Shown here piece after piece: positions 1 to 6,750 of a stretch of 35,419 nt of DNA; within the stretch, counting starts at the first letter, position 1, and each line of letters starts with the position of its first letter. Position numbers and translations under genes: made by a program. The notes beneath the pieces were generated by a model. The model made no database searches and had not been told where the DNA came from. It saw only the letters and a program-made list of their open reading frames with translations. This DNA comes from an uncultured Eubacteriales bacterium (GTDB taxonomy: Bacteria > Bacillota > Clostridia > Christensenellales > Aristaeellaceae), in the NCBI GenBank assembly GCA_900542395.1, contig UQNM01000017.1, forward strand, positions 1-35,419, read 5' to 3'.

Positions 1-602
1 GGCGTTCCCGGCGCGTATTCGCTGACGACGCTCCCGCCGCTTTCCAAAATCCGCCGCATCAGCGGCTCGTTCTCCTGCGGATAGGGCTTATCCAGCGCGC
101 TGCCCAGCACGGCGACGGTTCGCCCGCCGCCATCCAGCGCGCCCGTATGCGCCGCCGCGTCGATGCCCAGCGCCAGACCGGAAACGACGCAGACGCCGGT
201 TTGCGCCAGCTCGGCGGCGATTTCCCGCGTGTGCGTCAGGCCGTAGGCGCTCGCCCGCCGCGTGCCGACCACAGCGACGGGAAAGCGATCCGTCAAATCC
301 GTCTCGCCGTAGACATAGAGCAGGTGCGGCGGGTGGGCGATCTGCCGAAGCAGCGGCGGATACTGCGCGTCCTCGCGCAGGACGAGCGCCATCTTCTTTT
401 TCGCCAGGCCGCCAAGCAGGCGCGCTTCATCCGCAAGCGCGTGCCGGAGCAGCGCCAGCCCCTTTTCCTGAAGCTGCGCCGCGTACAGCCCCGGCTCGGC
501 CAAAATCGCCAGCGCGCTCCCCGCCGCGCGCAGCGCCGCCTCCCGGCGGCCATAGCTCACGCCCGCGCCGACCAGAATCGCCATCGCTTCGGATTCAAGC
601 AT
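1..602 (-). CDS. dprA: DNA processing protein DprA (3' end cut by window edge)
   Basis: DprA loads RecA on incoming single-stranded DNA during natural transformation and protects that DNA in the cytoplasm. Two hundred codons are visible, read directly from the minus strand. They start at the ATG at 602-600, which follows an AAGGGGG ribosome site 10-16 bases upstream. After an N-terminal helical region of about 95 residues, the Rossmann-like DprA core begins: VAVVGTRRAS, then VSGLALGIDAAAHTGAL, TVAVLGSALDKPYPQEN and VVSEYAPGT at the edge. These are the conserved nucleotide-binding-like motifs of the family. The C-terminal part lies outside the window. It has its own promoter (656-684) and is separated from the upstream flavoprotein gene by a terminator. 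A 10-bp tandem repeat lies between promoter and start. The family call is secure; whether the protein is complete cannot be told. Confidence 0.95.
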   Translation of the reverse strand, partial: MLESEAMAILVGAGVSYGRREAALRAAGSALAILAEPGLYAAQLQEKGLALLRHALADEARLLGGLAKKKMALVLREDAQYPPLLRQIAHPPHLLYVYGETDLTDRFPVAVVGTRRASAYGLTHTREIAAELAQTGVCVVSGLALGIDAAAHTGALDGGGRTVAVLGSALDKPYPQENEPLMRRILESGGSVVSEYAPGT

Positions 603-621
603 GGCCTCGTTCCCCCTTGCC

Positions 622-656
622 GTTCTTTTGCGTTCTTTTCTGTTCTTTTCTGTTCA
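622..656 (-). repeat. 10-bp tandem repeat in the dprA leader
   Basis: On the minus strand the unit GAAAAGAACA recurs with a strict 10-base period, about three and a half copies with small changes. The array lies between the predicted dprA transcription start (about 649) and its ribosome site. It is purine-rich, so the leader RNA should be unstructured. No gene is encoded here. Confidence 0.7.
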
Positions 657-684
657 TTGTAGAGAATTTCCGGCTTTCCGTCAA
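656..684 (-). promoter_or_regulatory. sigma-A type promoter of dprA
   Basis: On the minus strand, TTGACG (684-679) is followed after 17 bases by TACAAT (661-656). That gives a start near 649 and a leader of about 47 nt. Both hexamers are one base from consensus. Confidence 0.75.
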
Positions 685-704
685 GCCCGGCTGAGGAAAT
701 GCAG

Positions 705-738
705 AAAAAAGGGGCGTTTTCTCGGAAACGTCCCTTTT
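705..738 (-). terminator. Rho-independent terminator after the secreted flavoprotein gene
   Basis: Arms at 738-726 and 719-707 pair over 13 bp with one mismatch around a short loop, followed on the minus strand by a run of T. It begins 13 bases after the stop codon at 751 and lies before the dprA promoter, so it separates the two genes. Confidence 0.8.
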
Positions 739-750
739 GAATCTTGAGTT

Positions 751-2262
751 TTACTTGGAGAGCGCGTCCTTCACGGCGTTCTTGATGGCGTCGGAAGTCA
801 CGGTCGCACCGGCCACGCCGTCCACGTCGGCGCTGTTCGCTTCGACGATCGCGGCAGGCACCTTTTCAAGCGCCGGGTCGGAGATGCCCGCGGTTTCGTT
901 CTGAGAAACAACCTCGACGGCGGCGATCTTGTCGCCATCCATCGTCACCTTCACGGTCACGTCGCCGCCCATGCCCTTCGCCGTGCCGAGCTTCTCGTTC
1001 TCGGCCAGCTCAACGGCGGGCTCGGCAGGCGCTTCCTCAGCCGTTTCGGCCACAGGCGCGTTCGCATCGCCTTCGAGGATGTAGCTGCCGTCCGCATTCG
1101 CGCCAACCAGCTTCTTACCCTCGGCGTTGATCAGATCGCCCGTGCCGGAAACCCACCAATCCAGATCCTGATTCAGCGCATACGCCCAATCCGGGAGCAT
1201 GGCCGCAGCCGCGTTCTGGAGAATCAACTGACCCGCCTTGTCGCTGCCCTCCGGGTAACGATCCAGCAGACCGTCGTGATCCATGTCAATTGCGTTGACC
1301 TTGCCGCTGGCCTGCTCGAAGTCAAAGCCCAACTCCTGCTTGTTGTTGACAATCTGGAGGATGTTGAAGTGCATGTAGTAGCAAACGCCGGTCATGGCCT
1401 CAATCACATCTGGGTCAGCGTTCAGCGTCTCGATATACGCCGCGCGCTCCTCGTCCGTGGTCAGGTTCTTGGCCGCAGCGTCGCCGGTCGCGCAGCCCCA
1501 ATACTGCGGGATGGAGAGGAACTTATCCCTCCAGCTTTCCAGCGCAGCCATGCGACCCGCCAGCAGCCAGCTGGACGTGGTGGGCAGCTCGCCGTCGTAG
1601 TATTCCTGCGGCGTGCAGGCGCGCGGCACATAGTGATCCAGCTCAACCTCGACCATCAGGATGTTGCGATACTCCCACGCGGGATCAATGCCGTAGTTGC
1701 TGGCCAGAGAAGCGTCGATGTAGAACGAACCGCGGCCGTTGCGGATGTAGTTATCCACCGTCTGTCCCGGAGACATGACGCTGATCATCTGCCACTTGTC
1801 GGATTTCTCGTAGCCCTGAACCTCGTTGTTTTCGATGGTCAGATCGGTGTTCGGCGCAATGCAGGCCCAGTAAGAGCCGACGGAGCTGTTGATGCCGCCG
1901 TTGGGGTTGGTGCTCAGCCAGTTGACCGAGCGGGTCAGCGGATCGTAGTACGGGCCGCGATAGCCGCGTCCATTCACCGGGGAGCGCCACTGGGTATCAA
2001 AACCCGTCTCCGGGTACTTGGTGAAGTTGCCATAGTACGGCGTGGCACGGTTGATGTACCAATAGTGAGAGGAATCCATGAGGAACTGGAGCGCCTCGTC
2101 CAGCTGCTCGCCGGAGAGCACTTCCTTAGAGGAAGCATCCGTCGCGTGGCTGTACGCATCCGGCCATTCCATTTCCTCAGCGACGCCGACAGCGGAAACC
2201 GCGCTCGCGGCGACCATGACCATCGCGGCCATGCCGGTCAGCAATCTACGCGCATTTTTCAT
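751..2262 (-). CDS. Secreted protein with C-terminal FMN_bind domain and unrecognised N-terminal domain
   Basis: The 503-residue product has a signal peptide (RR near the start, hydrophobic stretch about 9-26, likely cut near GVA-EE). There is no lipobox cysteine, so a secreted soluble protein is expected. Residues about 30-400 form a Trp/Tyr-rich domain I do not recognise. It contains an EF-hand-like loop, DMDHDGLLD, at about 326-334. An Ala/Glu/Pro linker (about 400-423) leads to an FMN_bind domain (about 425-500) ending in GVAGATVTS. In this family ApbE attaches FMN covalently to the Thr of the (S/A)GAT motif, here about Thr487. NqrC/RnfG and extracellular electron-transfer flavoproteins use this domain. 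No transmembrane or reductase partner is adjacent. The upstream LysR gene is the probable regulator. The domain call is firm; the role in extracellular electron transfer is inference. Confidence 0.85.
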   Translation of the reverse strand: MKNARRLLTGMAAMVMVAASAVSAVGVAEEMEWPDAYSHATDASSKEVLSGEQLDEALQFLMDSSHYWYINRATPYYGNFTKYPETGFDTQWRSPVNGRGYRGPYYDPLTRSVNWLSTNPNGGINSSVGSYWACIAPNTDLTIENNEVQGYEKSDKWQMISVMSPGQTVDNYIRNGRGSFYIDASLASNYGIDPAWEYRNILMVEVELDHYVPRACTPQEYYDGELPTTSSWLLAGRMAALESWRDKFLSIPQYWGCATGDAAAKNLTTDEERAAYIETLNADPDVIEAMTGVCYYMHFNILQIVNNKQELGFDFEQASGKVNAIDMDHDGLLDRYPEGSDKAGQLILQNAAAAMLPDWAYALNQDLDWWVSGTGDLINAEGKKLVGANADGSYILEGDANAPVAETAEEAPAEPAVELAENEKLGTAKGMGGDVTVKVTMDGDKIAAVEVVSQNETAGISDPALEKVPAAIVEANSADVDGVAGATVTSDAIKNAVKDALSK

Positions 2263-2318
2263 GTTCTTTTCCCCTTTCGAAAATCATAGTTGTTATTTTG
2301 ACGACATGGCGCAAACAT
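2259..2318 (-). CDS. Possible 19-codon leader ORF upstream of the flavoprotein
   Basis: An ATG at 2318-2316 follows a strong AAGGAGG site (2329-2323, only 4 bases away). It opens a 19-residue reading frame, MFAPCRQNNNYDFRKGKRT, whose TGA (2261-2259) overlaps the flavoprotein ATG (2262-2260) as ATGA. The flavoprotein has a weaker AAAGGGG site of its own inside this frame. The arrangement would allow translational coupling. The peptide resembles nothing I know, and an ORF this short could arise by chance; the good ribosome site and exact ATGA junction are the reasons for listing it. Confidence 0.35.
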   Translation of the reverse strand: MFAPCRQNNNYDFRKGKRT

Positions 2319-2333
2319 TCAGCCTCCTTTTTT

Positions 2334-2357
2334 CGACGATTTCATCGAAAAATCCGC
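2334..2357 (-). promoter_or_regulatory. Small hairpin before the leader-ORF ribosome site
   Basis: TTTTTCGA and TCGAAAAA pair over 8 bp around an 8-base loop, directly before the AAGGAGG at 2329-2323. It could mask or present that ribosome site. There is no run of T after it on the minus strand, so it is not a standard terminator. Confidence 0.4.
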
Positions 2358-2382
2358 TCATTCATGCGCCTTTCGCCCTTTG

Positions 2383-2404
2383 CATTGACAATTATACATC
2401 AATG
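2383..2404 (-). promoter_or_regulatory. Dyad over a -10 box: candidate LysR operator
   Basis: Arms CATTGA and TCAATG flank a 10-base centre that carries TATAAT on the minus strand (2396-2391). The dyad contains a T-N11-A arrangement typical of LysR sites. It sits 40 bases after the lysR stop and about 120 bases before the flavoprotein start. The matching -35 (TTCCTT region) is poor, as expected for an activator-dependent promoter. The operator role is inferred. Confidence 0.45.
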
Positions 2405-2441
2405 TCTTCAAAAAAGGAATGACCGATTTAGAAACGGGTAT

Positions 2442-3341
2442 TTACCTTTTGGTATCATAGTGCTGTACAGCCTGCACAAAGCGCTTCACCTTTTCGGAAG
2501 GCGTTTGCGCGAAAACCAGGCCGTAGGGGATGCAGTACGGCCAATCGACCGGGATTGTCTTCATCAACGGATACACGCCGTTCCACGGTTCGATGGTAAT
2601 CATCAAGCAGCCGTTGTTGGCGCACTCGTTGAAATAGGTCAAATCAAACCGGGGAAATTCCTGAATTTGAACGAGCGGATGGTTTCGGGTCAGTTCCTCC
2701 CGAAGTGCGTCCACATCCGCAATCCAGCCCGGTTCGCAGAGCATCAGCGTTTCATGCTGCAAATCGTCGATGCGCAGCCGTTTTCGTTCGGCCAGCGGGT
2801 GATTATACGGCACGGCGCAGCAGATGGGATAGCGGCGCAAAACGAGGTTGCCGCATTGGCTGCGCTCCTTAAATTCCTCGCTGGCAATGCCCGCAATCAG
2901 GTCGATCTCACTGCCGAAATTTTTGAGAAAAACGCTGTATCGTTCACAATCAGTATCAAAGGAGACGAGCCGAATGTCGATGTCCTCCAACTCGCGATAG
3001 ACCTTCTGCCAATATTCCAGCAGGAACGACGCGGGATTGAGCACCGACGTGCCGATATGGATGATCTCCTTTTTACCGCGCGCCGCATTCTGCACGCGCT
3101 CCTCCACGCTGCGCGTCTCCCGAATCAGCGCCTGCGCGTCGTGATAGAGCGTATGCCCGGCGTTCGTCAGGCAGAGCCCCTGATGCGTTCGCTCAAAGAG
3201 CTGCACGCCGAGTTCCTTTTCCAGCAGATTGATCTGCTTCATCACAGCCGCCGGGGTGATGTATTCTTCCTTCGCCGCTTTGGTGAAACTCCCGGCGTTA
3301 GCCACGTTGATAAACACATCCAGCCGCGGGTTATACAGCAT
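2442..3341 (-). CDS. LysR-family transcriptional regulator
   Basis: The 299-residue protein has the usual LysR length and layout. An N-terminal winged helix-turn-helix (residues about 4-62) contains FINVANAGSFTKAAKEEYITPAAVMKQINLLEKELGVQLFER with the normal Ala/Ser/Thr spacing. The remainder is a periplasmic-binding-like effector domain (about 90-295). It starts 18 bases after the comM stop, with GGAGGG upstream of ATG 3341, so it is probably co-transcribed with comM. The next gene in the same direction is the secreted flavoprotein, reached across a 180-base gap with a dyad. This makes the flavoprotein the likely target. The ligand cannot be guessed; the domain is too variable. Confidence 0.93.
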   Translation of the reverse strand: MLYNPRLDVFINVANAGSFTKAAKEEYITPAAVMKQINLLEKELGVQLFERTHQGLCLTNAGHTLYHDAQALIRETRSVEERVQNAARGKKEIIHIGTSVLNPASFLLEYWQKVYRELEDIDIRLVSFDTDCERYSVFLKNFGSEIDLIAGIASEEFKERSQCGNLVLRRYPICCAVPYNHPLAERKRLRIDDLQHETLMLCEPGWIADVDALREELTRNHPLVQIQEFPRFDLTYFNECANNGCLMITIEPWNGVYPLMKTIPVDWPYCIPYGLVFAQTPSEKVKRFVQAVQHYDTKR

Positions 3342-3359
3342 TGCCCTTCGCCCTCCGTT

Positions 3360-4907
3360 TTACTTCCAGTAATTCCCTTCCAGATTGCGATACCGCAGCG
3401 CTTCCAGAATATGCGCCTTGCCGATGTTCTCCTCCCCCGCGAGGTCGGCGATTGTCCGCGCGACTTTGCGCACCCGGCTGACCGCGCGCATGGAGAGGTT
3501 GTATTTGTCGCAGGCCTTGCCGATCAGCTCGCGGCAGGCGTCGTCCAGCGGGCAGAACTGTTCGAGCTGGCGCGCGGAAAGCTCCGCGTTGCTGCTGACG
3601 CCCTCGCCTGCGTATCGCGCCTGCTGCCGCCTGCGCGCGGCCTGCACACGCGCGTGAATCGCTTCGGAGGGCTCCTCCGGCGCGCTCTCGGTGATCTGGC
3701 GCACGGGGACAGCCGTGACCTCGAGCTGCATGTCGATTCTGTCCAGCAGCGGCCCGGAGATGCGCCCCAGATAGCGCGCGATTTCCTTCTGGGTGCAGCG
3801 GCAGGGCTGCGTCGAACTGCCGTAATTGCCGCAGGGGCACGGGTTCATCGCCGCGACGAACATCGCCCGCGCGGGGTATTTCGCCTGCGCGCTGACGCGG
3901 ACGACGCTGACAAAGCCATCCTCCAGCGGCTGGCGCAGCGCTTCCAGCGCGCCCCGGTCGTACTCCGGCAGCTCGTCGAGGAACAGCACCCCGTTGTGCG
4001 CGAGGCTGATTTCGCCGGGGCGCGCCTTCGTACCGCCGCCGACCAGCGCCACCGCGCTGACCGTGTGATGCGGCGCGCGGAACGGCCGCTCGGCCATCAG
4101 CCCCGCGTCGGCCGCCAGTGTGCCCGCCGCGCTGTGGATGCGCGTCACTTCCAGCGCTTCCTCCAGCGTCATATCCGGCAGAATCCCCGGCAGGCAGCGC
4201 GCCATCATCGTCTTGCCGCTGCCCGGCGGGCCGATCATCAGCACGTTGTGGCCGCCCGCCGCCGCGATTTCCAGCGCGCGCTTCGCGCCCTTCTGGCCGC
4301 GCACATCCGCGAAATCGCACAGGATTTTCTTTTCGCCCAGCAGCTCGGCGTAGGGTCTGGCGCGCAGCGGCTCGATCCTCCGCCTGCCGCGCAGATGGTC
4401 GATCGCCTCGCTCAGGTGTGCGACCGGCAGAACGTCCAGCCCCTCGATGCAGGCGGCCTCCGCCGCGTTGGACGCGGGCAGCATGATCGCGCGCAGGCCG
4501 CTTTCCTTCGCCGCAATGGCCATCGACAGCGCCCCGCGCACGCCCATCACCCCGCCGGAGAGCGACAGCTCGCCGACCGCCGCCATGCCCGCCATCGTCT
4601 CCGCGTCCAGCCGCCCCATCGACGCGAGAATCGCCAGCGCGATGGGCAGGTCGTAGGCCGGTCCCTCCTTGCGCACATCCGCCGGAGCGAGGTTGAGCGT
4701 CAGCCGCGCGACGGGGAAGGGCGTATGGCAGGCGGACATCGCCGCGCGCACCCGTTCCCGGCTCTCCTTCACCGCCGCATCCGGCAGACCGACAATTTCA
4801 AACATCGGCATGCCGTCCACACAATATGCCTCCACCGTCACCGGGTAGCCCTGTATGCCCGTCAGCCCCATACTCTGAACACTTGCAAGCACGGCAAACA
4901 CTTCCAT
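3360..4907 (-). CDS. comM: YifB/ComM family Mg-chelatase-like AAA+ ATPase
   Basis: ComM is a hexameric DNA helicase that drives branch migration in natural transformation; the family is also annotated YifB. The 515 residues match full length. An N-terminal Lon-protease-like domain (about 5-170, with GLPDAAVKESRERVRAA) precedes the AAA+ core. The core has Walker A GPPGSGKT at 226-233 and Walker B LFLDE at 308-312. The four-cysteine zinc motif (C357, C359, C369, C371, starting NPCPCGNYG) and the C-terminal Mg_chelatase lid are present. It has its own promoter at 4931-4959. In many Firmicutes this gene lies next to dprA; here a LysR gene and a flavoprotein gene are between them. The ribosome site is weak (AAGAAG). 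Confidence 0.95.
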   Translation of the reverse strand: MEVFAVLASVQSMGLTGIQGYPVTVEAYCVDGMPMFEIVGLPDAAVKESRERVRAAMSACHTPFPVARLTLNLAPADVRKEGPAYDLPIALAILASMGRLDAETMAGMAAVGELSLSGGVMGVRGALSMAIAAKESGLRAIMLPASNAAEAACIEGLDVLPVAHLSEAIDHLRGRRRIEPLRARPYAELLGEKKILCDFADVRGQKGAKRALEIAAAGGHNVLMIGPPGSGKTMMARCLPGILPDMTLEEALEVTRIHSAAGTLAADAGLMAERPFRAPHHTVSAVALVGGGTKARPGEISLAHNGVLFLDELPEYDRGALEALRQPLEDGFVSVVRVSAQAKYPARAMFVAAMNPCPCGNYGSSTQPCRCTQKEIARYLGRISGPLLDRIDMQLEVTAVPVRQITESAPEEPSEAIHARVQAARRRQQARYAGEGVSSNAELSARQLEQFCPLDDACRELIGKACDKYNLSMRAVSRVRKVARTIADLAGEENIGKAHILEALRYRNLEGNYWK

Positions 4908-4930
4908 TTCGTTCTTCTTTGTTTACAGAA

Positions 4931-4959
4931 AGTATATCATACGCATCCTGCGCAGGCAA
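4931..4959 (-). promoter_or_regulatory. sigma-A type promoter of comM
   Basis: On the minus strand, TTGCCT (4959-4954) is followed after 17 bases by TATACT (4936-4931), 24 bases before the ATG. It lies back to back with the MATE promoter at 5062-5090. Confidence 0.7.
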
Positions 4960-5061
4960 GCGGAAAGGGGAGGCCGCCGCCGAAAATCATCTTCTCCGGC
5001 CGCCGTGCGCGCTCAAACCGCGCCCATATTCGTCCCCTTTTATTTTCGCCCGGCCGATCGA

Positions 5062-5090
5062 TTGCAAATCTGTCAACCGAGGCGTATAAT
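5062..5090 (+). promoter_or_regulatory. sigma-A type promoter of the MATE gene
   Basis: TTGCAA (5062-5067), 17 bases, then a perfect TATAAT (5085-5090). The predicted start near 5097 lies after the first in-frame ATG of the open frame (5005), which rules that ATG out and supports 5143. Confidence 0.8.
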
Positions 5091-5142
5091 GAAAGCGGCG
5101 TTTCTTTTATTTCAATGTCAATCACAAAGGAATTTTGCTGTC

Positions 5143-6513
5143 ATGCGTTTTCAAACTGTTCACACCCCCACGTCGCTCACCGAAGGCCCGATCTCGCAGG
5201 CGCTGATCTCCTTCGCGTTCCCGCTGCTTCTGGGCAACCTGTTCCAGCAGCTCTATAACACGGCGGATTCCCTGATCGTCGGCAATTTTCTGGGCAGCGA
5301 GGCGCTGGCCGCCGTCAGCTCCTCCGGCAACCTGATCTTCCTGATGGTCGGTCTGGTCAACGGCATCTCGATGGGCGCGGGCGTCGTCATCGCGCGCTAT
5401 TTCGGCGCGAAGGATTACGACCGCATGCAAAAGACCATCCACACGCTGCTGGCCTTCGGCCTCGTCGCGGGCGCTCTGCTGACGCTTGTCGGCGTCGTGC
5501 TCTCCCCGGTGATGCTGCGGCTGATGGATACGCCGGAAACGGTTCTGCCCAATTCCATCAGCTATTTCCGCACCTATTTCACCGGCTCGCTGGCTTTCGT
5601 GCTCTATAACATCTGCATGGGCATTTTGCAGGCCGTCGGCGACAGCCGCCACCCGCTGCAATACCTGATGATTTCTTCCCTCGTCAATGTCGCGCTCGAC
5701 CTGATCTTTGTCGGCGTGTTCCACATGGGCGTGTGGTCCGCCGCCGCGGCGACGGCCATTTCCCAGTTGGTGAGCATGGCGCTGTGCCTGCTCCGCCTGA
5801 TGCGCAGCGAACGCGCGTACCGCGTCAGCCTGCGGAAAATCCGCTTTGACAGACGCGCGCTCCTCGAAATTCTGCAAAACGGCCTGCCCGCCGGTTTGCA
5901 AAACAGCATCATCTCCATCGGCAACGTCGTCGTGCAGAGCAACATCAACCAGTTTGGCGCGGCGGCCATGGCGGGCTGCGGCGCGCACAGCCGCATCGAG
6001 GGCTTCGGCTTCCTGCCCGTCACCTGCTTCACGATGGCGCTGACCACCTTCGTCAGCCAAAACCTCGGCGCGAAGGCGTATGACCGCGTGAAGAAGGGGA
6101 TTCGCGTGGGCATTTTCTGCTCGGTGACGATTGCGGAAACCGTCGCGCTGCTGATCTTCATCTTCTCCCCGAAGCTGATCGGCCTGTTCACCGGCGACGC
6201 GGAATCCATCGCCTTCGGCGTGATGCACCAGCGCACGACGACGCCGTTCTTCTTCCTGCTGGCCTATTCGCACTGCATGGCCGCCATCTTCCGCGGCGCA
6301 GGCAAATCCACCGTGCCGATGCTGGTTATGATGCTCTGCTGGTGCATCATCCGGGTCATCTACGTCACCGTCGCCGTGAAGTTCTTCCCCGTGCTGCGAA
6401 CGGTCTCCTGGGCATATCCGATCACCTGGGGGCTGAGCACGCTGGTGTTCACGCTCTATTACTTCAAGGCCGACTGGATGCATGCGTTCGAGCGGCGCGA
6501 AAAACACGCCTGA
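5143..6513 (+). CDS. MATE family efflux transporter
   Basis: MATE proteins export cationic drugs or metabolites in exchange for Na+ or H+. The 456-residue product has the family length and about twelve hydrophobic segments in two repeats. The first repeat opens with GPISQALISFAFPLLLGNLFQQLYNTADSLIVGNFLG, a typical MATE N-terminus, and the second opens near residue 240 with a related pattern. The start at 5143 is chosen because the promoter at 5062-5090 initiates about 5097 and an AAAGGA site stands 11 bases before it. A strong terminator follows at 6535-6565, so it is a one-gene unit. Substrate is unknown. Confidence 0.93.
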   Translation: MRFQTVHTPTSLTEGPISQALISFAFPLLLGNLFQQLYNTADSLIVGNFLGSEALAAVSSSGNLIFLMVGLVNGISMGAGVVIARYFGAKDYDRMQKTIHTLLAFGLVAGALLTLVGVVLSPVMLRLMDTPETVLPNSISYFRTYFTGSLAFVLYNICMGILQAVGDSRHPLQYLMISSLVNVALDLIFVGVFHMGVWSAAAATAISQLVSMALCLLRLMRSERAYRVSLRKIRFDRRALLEILQNGLPAGLQNSIISIGNVVVQSNINQFGAAAMAGCGAHSRIEGFGFLPVTCFTMALTTFVSQNLGAKAYDRVKKGIRVGIFCSVTIAETVALLIFIFSPKLIGLFTGDAESIAFGVMHQRTTTPFFFLLAYSHCMAAIFRGAGKSTVPMLVMMLCWCIIRVIYVTVAVKFFPVLRTVSWAYPITWGLSTLVFTLYYFKADWMHAFERREKHA

Positions 6514-6534
6514 TCGTCCTTTGGGCGTTTTCCC

Positions 6535-6565
6535 TCCGTCGGCGGCTTCGCCGGCGGATTTTTTT
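6535..6565 (+). terminator. Rho-independent terminator of the MATE gene
   Basis: TCCGTCGGCG and CGCCGGCGGA pair over 10 bp (one G-U pair) around a GCTT loop, followed by seven T. Confidence 0.9.
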
Positions 6566-6650
6566 GTTTGCCCCGTTTTGGGCGCGCCCGAAAAGCGCCC
6601 GTTCTGCCGAATATTGTATTTTCACACCCGTTTTTTTTGCACCTTTTCGC

Positions 6651-6679
6651 TTTTCAAGTCGAATCCTTTATGATATACT
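6651..6679 (+). promoter_or_regulatory. Probable promoter of prfC
   Basis: TATACT at 6674-6679 with a weak TTTTCA 17 bases upstream. It lies in an AT-rich island just before prfC and after the MATE terminator. Confidence 0.45.
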
Positions 6680-6750
6680 ATATGATTGTTTGAAAGTAGC
6701 TCGGGAGCGTGTTTCGCGCTCCTTTACATCGCCCCAAGGAGGATCAACCC

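Noticed and set aside
5005..5142. Longer N-terminus for the MATE protein
   Set aside because: It would include the promoter at 5062-5090, and the added residues have no similarity to the family.
2298..5258. 986-codon plus-strand open frame
   Set aside because: It runs antisense to lysR and comM, both of which have clear motifs, and its translation is rich in Arg, His and Ala with no domain. It is a by-product of high GC content.
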